A stretch of DNA of 64,000 nucleotides from Bacillus sp. FJAT-42376. GTDB lineage: Bacteria > Bacillota > Bacilli > Bacillales > Bacillaceae. Every line of letters begins with the position of its first letter. The first letter of the stretch is position 1. The translations under genes and the position numbers were made by a program. Positions 56,667 through 64,000 of this stretch are shown in pieces. Below the pieces are notes generated by a model, which worked only from the letters and a program-made list of their open reading frames with translations, was not told the DNA's origin and made no database searches. The stretch spans positions 3,224,001 to 3,288,000 of the forward strand of contig NZ_CP033906.1 of assembly GCF_003816055.1 (NCBI RefSeq). Direction: 5' to 3'.

Positions 56667-57014
56667 ATTGGTCCCTCCTGCCGCTTCCTGTTTCTATGTA
56701 AAAGAGTCTGCCTCTCTTAGCCAAATGGCACTTCCTGCTTTTCCTTAGTATCTCCTCAGAGCGGCAGGAATAAACCCTGATTTTCAGATAAGGCATCAAG
56801 AACTTTCAGCGCGAGGATGCAAGGAGTTTCCAGTAAATTTTATAAAATTGCTCTGTTAAACCGGTTTGCTGATTCGCTGTTCCCGCAGGAGTCTTAAGCA
56901 TTCCGGCGTGGCGGGAGATGAGCCTCCAAGGCTTAGGCGACTGCGGAGTTTCAATCGTCCTGCTGCTCTAGTCAGCCTAATCCATTCCTTTAAGCGAGCG
57001 ATTATGAACAAAAA
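56667..57014. other. lonB-clpX intergenic region with a repeat-like stretch
   Basis: This holds the lonB upstream region (near 56667-56760) and, at about 56870-56990, GC-rich sequence related in reverse to 43615-43735 (shared CGCTCGCTTA in reverse complement, GCAGGAGTC, GAGCCTCC). No credible gene is present. Confidence 0.45.
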
Positions 57015-57057
57015 AACCCCCGGATATGCTTCAAATCATCAAAGCATACCGGGGGTT
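57015..57057 (-). terminator. Terminator after clpX
   Basis: On the minus strand AACCCCCGGTATGCTT and AAGCATATCCGGGGGTT form a long stem followed by TTTTTG. Confidence 0.93.
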
Positions 57058-57111
57058 TTCATTCGGCTATTTTCTTTTCGCAGGACTTGTCAGACAGCCC
57101 TTTTGAATTTA

Positions 57112-58377
57112 TTATGCAGATGTCTTTTTATCTTTTTCGATTACTGTCCCGTCATTTGTTACAAGCTTTGGCGGAACCTGATCAGCAACGGTTGCACCGG
57201 TAATGATGCATTTTTCGATATCTTCACGGGATGGCAATTCAAACATAACATCCAGCATGAGTCCTTCGATAATGGATCTAAGACCGCGGGCACCTGTTTT
57301 GCGCTCAATGGCTTTTTTGGCGATTTCGAGAAGAGCGTCCTCCTCAAAATCAAGCTCCACACCATCAAGATCAAGCATTTTTTGATATTGTTTAACAAGC
57401 GCATTCTTCGGCTTAGTCAGAATTTCAACCAGAGCCTCTTCATCAAGAGGTGCAAGGCTTGAAATAACCGGCAGACGCCCGATGAATTCAGGAATTAATC
57501 CGAATTTGAGCAAATCTTCAGGAAGGACTTTGGAAAGAAGCATTTTTGAATCCAGTTCTTCTTTCGTATTGTCTGATCCAAAGCCGATGACTTTCTTGCC
57601 CAGGCGGCGCTTAATAATTTGCTCGATTCCATCAAACGCTCCTCCGCAAATAAAGAGGATGTTGGTTGTATCAATCTGAATAAATTCCTGATGAGGATGC
57701 TTGCGCCCTCCTTGAGGGGGAACACTTGCAACCGTTCCTTCAAGAATTTTCAGAAGGGCCTGCTGAACCCCTTCACCGGAAACATCGCGTGTAATGGAAG
57801 GATTTTCCGACTTCCGAGCTACTTTATCAATTTCATCGATGTAGATAATGCCTTTTTCTGCTTTTTCCACATCATAATCTGCTGCCTGGATCAGTTTCAG
57901 AAGAATGTTTTCAACATCTTCTCCTACATAGCCGGCTTCAGTAAGGGAAGTAGCGTCAGCGATAGCAAACGGAACATTCAAAATTCTGGCAAGTGTTTGT
58001 GCAAGAAGCGTTTTTCCGCTTCCTGTAGGACCAATCATGGCAATGTTGCTCTTAGAAAGCTCTACATCGTCAATCTTGCTGCTTGAATTAATTCGTTTAT
58101 AGTGATTGTAGACAGCTACAGCAAGAGATTTCTTCGCTGCATCCTGACCGATTACGTATTCATCGAGAATTTCTCTGATCTCGGCTGGTTTTGGAACGTC
58201 CTTAAATTCTACTTCTTCTTCTGTACCCAGTTCTTCTTCCACGATCTCCGTGCACAGCTCGATGCATTCATCACATATATAAACGCCCGGTCCAGCTACA
58301 AGTTTACGAACTTGATCCTGTGTTTTTCCGCAGAATGAACATTTTAGCTGTCCTTTTTCATCATTAAATTTAAACAT
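57112..58377 (-). CDS. clpX: ClpX, ATPase subunit of ClpXP
   Basis: The 421-residue protein has an N-terminal zinc domain (CSFC ... CDEC), Walker A GPTGSGKT (about 117), Walker [10 protein letters not shown], and the ClpP-binding IGF loop (KVIGFGSD). It unfolds substrates for ClpP. It follows tig, the conserved order. Confidence 0.98.
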   Translation of the reverse strand: MFKFNDEKGQLKCSFCGKTQDQVRKLVAGPGVYICDECIELCTEIVEEELGTEEEVEFKDVPKPAEIREILDEYVIGQDAAKKSLAVAVYNHYKRINSSSKIDDVELSKSNIAMIGPTGSGKTLLAQTLARILNVPFAIADATSLTEAGYVGEDVENILLKLIQAADYDVEKAEKGIIYIDEIDKVARKSENPSITRDVSGEGVQQALLKILEGTVASVPPQGGRKHPHQEFIQIDTTNILFICGGAFDGIEQIIKRRLGKKVIGFGSDNTKEELDSKMLLSKVLPEDLLKFGLIPEFIGRLPVISSLAPLDEEALVEILTKPKNALVKQYQKMLDLDGVELDFEEDALLEIAKKAIERKTGARGLRSIIEGLMLDVMFELPSREDIEKCIITGATVADQVPPKLVTNDGTVIEKDKKTSA

Positions 58378-58782
58378 TGTTTCACCCCTTATTCTTTATC
58401 TCTTCATACGATCAAAACCCCGTCCATCAGCGAATACAATGGTGCAGTAACAGAGATAATCCGTGAGGGCTGCTCTCCGATAAGGTATAGGCCTTGCATG
58501 TAAATCAAGTATGTAGTGCATTTTATCATAAACGCTGCGGTGATGGATATTAAGATGTTTGAAGAATGTTTGCTGCTATGTATGCTTTCCTATATCCTAC
58601 CCTAAATTTAGAAGAAAAAACATCATTTGCTATACTCAAGCTGTCCGGTAAATCACGGTATTCCCTGCAAAAGGATATGTATTGATGTATGTATATGTAT
58701 TTTAGCATGTTTTTATTTAATTAGGAACGATCCTGCTTCTATGTATATGTCGCCATTTTCTGCAAAAGTCATTGTTTAGAAA
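58378..58782. other. tig-clpX intergenic region
   Basis: About 400 bp without a credible gene. It must hold the clpX promoter and leader, since the tig terminator lies at its far end. I could not pick a convincing -35/-10 pair. Confidence 0.5.
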
Positions 58783-58808
58783 ACAGGGCACGAATATTCG
58801 CGCCCTGT
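58783..58808 (-). terminator. Terminator after tig
   Basis: On the minus strand ACAGGGCGCGAAT and ATTCGTGCCCTGT (one G-U pair) are followed by TTTCTAAAC. Confidence 0.85.
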
Positions 58809-58822
58809 CATCCATTCTTTAT

Positions 58823-60109
58823 TTATGCAGCTGTTTTGCTGTTTTCTACTAGGAAATCAATTGCTTTGCGGATTTTAAGATCCTCTTTCACTGCATCTGT
58901 TGAACCAAGTGCTTGCTTGATGCTTTCAACCGGCATGTTGTACATTTCAGCCATTTTGGAAAGCTCTTCTTCCACTTCTGCATCTGTAACTTCAAGGTTT
59001 TCAGCTGCAGCAACCGCTTCAAGAGTCAGGTTGAATTTCACGCGTTTCGCAGCATCTTCGTTCATTTGCTGTTTAAGCGCCTCTTCATCCTGTCCGGAGA
59101 ATTGGAAGTAAAGCTCAAGGTTCATTCCTTGCATTTGCAGGCGCTGTTCGAATTCTTTCATCATGCGCTCTACTTCGCTGTCGATCATCACTTGTGGAAT
59201 TTCAACTTCTGCATTTTCTGCAGCTTTTTCTACAAGTGCGTCACGAAGCTTGTTTTCCGCTTCTGTTTTGCGTGTTTCCTGAAGACGCTCTTTCGTTTTA
59301 GCTTTAAGCGCGTCAAGAGTCTCCACTTCATCATCCACATCTTTAGCAAATTCATCATCTAGCTCCGGAAGTTCCTTCGCTTTGATTTCATGAATTTTCA
59401 CTTTGAATGTAGCTGCTTTTCCAGCCAGCTCTTCAGCATGGTACTCTTCAGGGAATGTTACTTCAACGTCTTTTTCTGCCCCTGTTTCAAGACCTACAAG
59501 CTGCTCTTCAAAGCCAGGGATGAAAGAACCGGAACCAATTTCAAGAGAATAGTTATCCGCTTGTCCGCCTTCGAATGCTTCACCATCTACGAAGCCCTCG
59601 AAATCCATAACAACATTATCTCCGTTTTCTACTTTTCCTTCTTCTTTCACAACAAGCTCAGCCTGACGCTCTTGAAGCTGTTTCAATTCCTGATCAACAT
59701 CTTCATCTGTTACTTCAGCGTCATCTTTGTCCACTTCAAGACCTTTGTAATCGCCAAGCTTCACTTCAGGCTTAACGGTAACTTTCGCAGTGAAAGTAAG
59801 TTTTTCGCCTTTACCCATGGAATCGATGTCGATTTCAGGACGGTCGATTGGCTCGATTTTTGTCTCATCAATTGCTTTTCCGTATTCTACCGGAAGAAGA
59901 ATATCCAATGCATCCTGATAAAGAGATTCTACTCCAAAACGCTGTTCAAACAGGCTGCGCGGAACTTTCCCTTTGCGGAAGCCAGGAATGGATACTTGCT
60001 GTACGACTTTTTTAAATGCTTCGTTCAAAGCGCTGTCGAAAGTTTCAGCATCCACTTCAACAGTCAAAATCCCTTGATTACCTTCAAGTTTTTCCCATTT
60101 AGCAGACAT
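58823..60109 (-). CDS. tig: Trigger factor
   Basis: The 428-residue chaperone has the ribosome-binding N domain with [17 protein letters not shown], a PPIase/FKBP domain ([20 protein letters not shown]) and a helical C-terminal chaperone domain. It binds nascent chains at the exit tunnel. The ATG follows GGAGGG. Confidence 0.98.
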   Translation of the reverse strand: MSAKWEKLEGNQGILTVEVDAETFDSALNEAFKKVVQQVSIPGFRKGKVPRSLFEQRFGVESLYQDALDILLPVEYGKAIDETKIEPIDRPEIDIDSMGKGEKLTFTAKVTVKPEVKLGDYKGLEVDKDDAEVTDEDVDQELKQLQERQAELVVKEEGKVENGDNVVMDFEGFVDGEAFEGGQADNYSLEIGSGSFIPGFEEQLVGLETGAEKDVEVTFPEEYHAEELAGKAATFKVKIHEIKAKELPELDDEFAKDVDDEVETLDALKAKTKERLQETRKTEAENKLRDALVEKAAENAEVEIPQVMIDSEVERMMKEFEQRLQMQGMNLELYFQFSGQDEEALKQQMNEDAAKRVKFNLTLEAVAAAENLEVTDAEVEEELSKMAEMYNMPVESIKQALGSTDAVKEDLKIRKAIDFLVENSKTAA

Positions 60110-60284
60110 GTGTTTCCCTCCAAAAATCTATAGTATGTGGTTAGTTTCATGATTCATTAAGTTAAGCAGCAGCAGAGGCTGCCTTATGTAAATCGGGCAT
60201 TTTCCGCCCTCCATCACGATATGAAACCATTTCATTATAACACAGAATGACTTGGATTCAACCTATTCCTATATTTTTCTAACT

Positions 60285-61313
60285 TTAGATGCCGTCATGC
60301 TCCAGATAGGACATCCTTTCAACTTGAACGATTTTGCTGCCGGCATCGCTAAGCTCAAATGAAGAGACATTGTAGAGATGATGCAATTCATCCTCTTCGA
60401 TTTCTATGCCGTGCATTTCATATCCAGCTTTATGAAGAGCTGCCGCCCAAAGAGAAGCGTCTGCCGGTTTTGGCAAAAAAGGAAATAAAACAAACAGGTG
60501 GCGGATCCACAATTCTTTTACCGCTTCGAATAGAGAAGGGTTTTCAGCTCCCAGTGTGTCATCGAGCAAATTAAGCACCCTTTTTGCGAAAGGAGTATCG
60601 GAAAGGTCTGAAAGGGAAGCAGGAACGACGGAAAGGGTTTCTTCAAACTTTTCCACGGTCACCGTCTTCTCCACCTCATGCTCCATCAGCACCTGAAGAA
60701 TCATCGTTTTAATAACCGGATGGACATGCGTATGCTCAAGAAGGGACTTTAAAGTAGGCATATGCTTTGCTACATTCCGGTCCCTTATTGATTGTATATA
60801 ATCAATCTGTCTGGACGGATCAGCCATGAATCCTTCTGACTCTGTCCAATCATCGGGCTCATAGCTGAAAGGTTCTTCCTGCAAATTTTCACTCTGCTCT
60901 GAACCGCTCATCCTGCGGCTGAAATCGAGAAGCCTGTAAAACTGTTCAGCGCTTTCGGCAGGCATTTGGTTCTCCTGTAAAACGGCTTCAATGGTTGTTC
61001 GCACTTCATCGTATTCTCTGAGCTGAATAAGAATGGTTAAATAAACTTGAAGAACAGTAAAATAATTGCCGATGTCCTCATGAAGCATCTTTTTGCACAC
61101 TTGGCTTGCTTCCTGCAGCTCACCCATTTCCATCAGGCACAAAGCAATTCCGAGCTGAATATCAGCCTGGTCCTCATCCATATTCCTTGCTTCTGAGAAG
61201 AATTCCAAAGCATCCTGAAATTGTTTCTCTTTCAGCGCCTCCATCCCTTTATCCACAAGCCTCTTCTTTAGATTAGGAAAGGGGATGATCTTCGATTGCT
61301 TGTCTTCATTCAT
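60285..61313 (-). CDS. ysoA: TPR-repeat protein YsoA
   Basis: The 342-residue protein has TPR-like helices in its first 130 residues (MEALKEKQFQDALEFFSEARNMDEDQADIQ), an acidic stretch and a helical C-terminal domain. Function is unknown. ATG 61313 is chosen over a TTG at 61325 that abuts the ribosome-site-like GGAG. Position between tig and leuD matches B. subtilis. Confidence 0.88.
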   Translation of the reverse strand: MNEDKQSKIIPFPNLKKRLVDKGMEALKEKQFQDALEFFSEARNMDEDQADIQLGIALCLMEMGELQEASQVCKKMLHEDIGNYFTVLQVYLTILIQLREYDEVRTTIEAVLQENQMPAESAEQFYRLLDFSRRMSGSEQSENLQEEPFSYEPDDWTESEGFMADPSRQIDYIQSIRDRNVAKHMPTLKSLLEHTHVHPVIKTMILQVLMEHEVEKTVTVEKFEETLSVVPASLSDLSDTPFAKRVLNLLDDTLGAENPSLFEAVKELWIRHLFVLFPFLPKPADASLWAAALHKAGYEMHGIEIEEDELHHLYNVSSFELSDAGSKIVQVERMSYLEHDGI

Positions 61314-61436
61314 GAAACAGACCAACTCCGCGTTTAATTTGCTACAAGTTTACCAGTGTGCAGAACGGAACACAAGCGGAAGGCAGATGGCCTGCAAAAA
61401 GGTGCGAAGGCTCTGCCTCCGCACCTTTATTCCCTG

Positions 61437-62024
61437 TCAAATTCTGCTTTCTTCAAAAACGCGGATGCTTTCCTCATACATCAATGTATAAGCAATCTCA
61501 TCCCGCCCGTTAAGGAGCATATCTTTCCAATGAGGGTCTATCTCAAATGCCGCTTCCAGACCGGCTTCTCCCCAAACTGTCTGATCGGCGAGGTTAACGG
61601 TAAGCTCCTGGCTGCCGCTGTTCGCCTTATCCATCAGATCCGTTACTTTATCCTGATTGAGTCTGATAGGCAAAATCCCGTTTTTCAGACAGTTTTGATG
61701 AAAAATATCCGCAAAAGACGGGGCAATAATCACCCGGAATCCATAATCTCCGAGTGCCCACGGAGCGTGCTCCCTCGAAGAACCGCATCCGAAATTTTCA
61801 CCGGCAATCAAAATCGTGGACCCGGCAAAGCCGGGACGGTTTAATTCGAATTCGGGATCCGGCTCTCCGTTGCCTTTATATCTCCAATCAAAGAAGGCAT
61901 ACCTTCCATACCCTGTCCGTTCAATCCGCTTTAAAAACTGTTTCGGTATGATTTGATCCGTATCTACATTGTCCCTGTCAAGCACAGCAACTCTTCCCTT
62001 ATGAAGTCGGAACGGCTGAAGCAT
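61437..62024 (-). CDS. leuD: 3-isopropylmalate dehydratase small subunit LeuD
   Basis: The 195-residue aconitase swivel domain has [19 protein letters not shown] and [15 protein letters not shown]. It works with LeuC in leucine synthesis. ATG 62024 follows GGAGG at 7 nt and overlaps the leuC end by 26 nt. Confidence 0.97.
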   Translation of the reverse strand: MLQPFRLHKGRVAVLDRDNVDTDQIIPKQFLKRIERTGYGRYAFFDWRYKGNGEPDPEFELNRPGFAGSTILIAGENFGCGSSREHAPWALGDYGFRVIIAPSFADIFHQNCLKNGILPIRLNQDKVTDLMDKANSGSQELTVNLADQTVWGEAGLEAAFEIDPHWKDMLLNGRDEIAYTLMYEESIRVFEESRI

Positions 62025-63441
62025 GAACGTCTCCTCCTTTAAATGGTGATTTCCGAATGTCAACAAATCTGCCATGTACAGCGGCTGCTGCCGCCATAAC
62101 CGGACTGACTAAATGAGTCCGTGCACCCTTTCCCTGACGGCCTTCAAAGTTTCGGTTAGAGGTCGAAGCGCACCTTTCCCCCTCGGGTACCGCATCATCG
62201 TTCATGCTTAAACACATGCTGCAGCCGGAGTGCCTCCATTCAAAACCCGCTTCCTTGAAAATGGTGTCAAGACCTTCTTCCTCTGCCTTTCTTTTTACCG
62301 CTTCCGATCCCGGTACAACCATGGCTCTTACGGAAGAAGCCACCGTTTTCCCTTGTATATAGGCGGCCGCTTCCCGCAGATCATGAATCCGGGAATTTGT
62401 GCACGACCCGATAAATACATGCTGAACGGCAAGGTTCTCAAGCGGCTGACCAGGAGCCAGCTGCATATAAGAGTAAGCCCGTTCAGCTTCTTTTTTCCCT
62501 TCCTTCGTCGGATAGGACTCAAGGGCAGGAACATGTTGGTCAACCGGGAGAGCCATACCGGGATTTGTTCCCCATGTAATCATCGGACCAATGTCTTCTG
62601 CACGGAGCTCGATTGTTTTGTCATAGGAAGCTCCTTCATCGGTGACAAGCTGTTTCCACTGTTCCGTATACTTCTCAAATTCTTCTCCTTTTGGTGCAAA
62701 CTTTCTGCCTTTTATATAAGAAAACGTTGTTTCATCCGGAGCGATCAGTCCTGCTCTTGCCCCTGCTTCGATCGACATATTGCAAATCGTCATTCTTTCA
62801 TCCATCGATAAATTCCGGATCACATTTCCGGTAAATTCAATCACGCAGCCAGTGCCAAAACGCACTCCGTATTGCCCGATTGTATAGAGAATTACATCTT
62901 TCGCTGTCACTCCTTCTCCAAGCTCTCCATTGATGTTAATCTGGAGGGTTTTTGGTTTTTTCTGCCAGAGTGTCTGTGTAGCGAGAACATGCTCTACTTC
63001 ACTCGTCCCGATTCCAAAGGCAAGTGCTCCGAAAGCCCCGTGGGTGGATGTGTGGCTATCACCGCACACAATCGTCTTTCCTGGAAGCGTCAGTCCAAGC
63101 TCCGGGCCAATAACGTGGACAATTCCCTGATCCTCACTTCCTATACCCGCAAGCTGAATACCAAATTGTGTGCAATTCCGCTCTAATGCACAGATTTGAT
63201 TTTTGGCTGTTTCATCTTTAATCACTGCCGGATTGATGGTCGGAATATTATGATCCATTGTGGCAAAGGTCAAATCCGGTCTTCTGACCTTTCTTTCTTT
63301 AGTCCTGAGTCCCTCGAATGCCTGCGGAGAGGTTACTTCATGAATGAGATGCAGGTCAATGTAGAGAAGATCCGGTTTCCCCTCTTCGGTATAAACAACG
63401 TGCTGATCCCACAGTTTTTCAAATAGCGTTCTCTTTTTCAT
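61999..63441 (-). CDS. leuC: 3-isopropylmalate dehydratase large subunit LeuC
   Basis: The 480-residue aconitase-family protein has the 4Fe-4S cysteines in FIGSCTNSR and [10 protein letters not shown] and the start [16 protein letters not shown]. It isomerises 2- to 3-isopropylmalate. It is slightly longer than B. subtilis LeuC (472), with an extended tail overlapping leuD. Confidence 0.97.
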   Translation of the reverse strand: MKKRTLFEKLWDQHVVYTEEGKPDLLYIDLHLIHEVTSPQAFEGLRTKERKVRRPDLTFATMDHNIPTINPAVIKDETAKNQICALERNCTQFGIQLAGIGSEDQGIVHVIGPELGLTLPGKTIVCGDSHTSTHGAFGALAFGIGTSEVEHVLATQTLWQKKPKTLQININGELGEGVTAKDVILYTIGQYGVRFGTGCVIEFTGNVIRNLSMDERMTICNMSIEAGARAGLIAPDETTFSYIKGRKFAPKGEEFEKYTEQWKQLVTDEGASYDKTIELRAEDIGPMITWGTNPGMALPVDQHVPALESYPTKEGKKEAERAYSYMQLAPGQPLENLAVQHVFIGSCTNSRIHDLREAAAYIQGKTVASSVRAMVVPGSEAVKRKAEEEGLDTIFKEAGFEWRHSGCSMCLSMNDDAVPEGERCASTSNRNFEGRQGKGARTHLVSPVMAAAAAVHGRFVDIRKSPFKGGDVHASAVPTS

Positions 63442-63561
63442 GTTTCTCCTCCTCCTTTGTCATTTAGATCTTTTTATTAACCCCGCCTGCAGATAAATGC
63501 TCCATGTGTTTGCCCGCAAGTCTCATCTGCAGGAGTTATAAAATCAGCCATATGCCGTTTT

Positions 63562-64000
<439 letters not shown>

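Noticed and set aside
56866..57462. 198-codon plus-strand frame across the clpX terminator
   Set aside because: It runs through the terminator and the antisense of clpX and lacks a ribosome site or domain.
59390..60133. 247-codon plus-strand frame opposite tig
   Set aside because: It is antisense to trigger factor and shows composition expected from the reverse frame of an abundant, biased gene.

Overview
The window is a chromosome segment of a spore-forming Bacillaceae species (Bacillus sensu lato). It carries spoIIB, spoVID, ysxE, lonB and a GerA-type germination operon. Its backbone keeps the Bacillus subtilis order: minC-mreD-mreC-mreB-radC-maf-spoIIB-comC/pilD ... folC-valS-ysxE-spoVID-hemL-B-D-C-X-A-ysxD-ysxC-lonA-lonB-clpX-tig-ysoA-leuD-leuC-leuB. 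Nearly all of it is on the minus strand. The genus cannot be fixed from sequence alone.

Region 1 (1-2.75 kb) holds the cell-shape genes mreBCD and the first codons of minC.

Region 2 (about 2.9-13.2 kb) is an AT-rich mobile element inserted inside radC, splitting the gene within its HNHPSGDP zinc motif. It carries a tyrosine recombinase (TnpA-like), a small HTH protein and a large zinc-ribbon protein with a degenerate tyrosine-recombinase domain (TnpB-like). Gene sizes and the radC target match the Tn554 family. The cargo looks like a compact anti-phage island: a complete retron whose reverse transcriptase is fused to a trypsin-like serine protease, an orphan DGQHR (DndB-like) protein diverging from an XRE regulator, a small unknown protein, a helical protein with a HEPN-like R-x4-H motif, and a DUF4238 protein. 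The retron has a promoter, an msr-msd RNA bounded by a perfect 10-bp inverted repeat, and a terminator. This is the most interesting part of the window.

Region 3 (13.2-19.6 kb) holds the 5' part of radC, maf, a gerA-gerC-small D subunit-gerB germination operon that B. subtilis does not have here, and spoIIB.

Region 4 (19.6-37.8 kb) is a full type IV pilus locus in place of the lone comC of B. subtilis. On the minus strand it reads acidic membrane protein, PRC-barrel protein, VanW-family protein, pilB, pilT, pilC, pilA, pilD, pilM, pilN, pilO. Divergent from it are three minor-prepilin genes (PilV-, PilW- and PilX-like). Next come a secreted von Willebrand A protein and a membrane GAF-GGDEF diguanylate cyclase. 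A retraction ATPase (PilT) and a nearby c-di-GMP synthase suggest retractile, regulated pili.

Region 5 (37.8-64 kb) is conserved housekeeping: folC, valS with a T-box leader, spore coat genes ysxE and spoVID, the hemAXCDBL operon, ysxC, the proteases lonA and lonB, clpX, trigger factor, ysoA and the end of the leucine operon. Most units end in clear intrinsic terminators.
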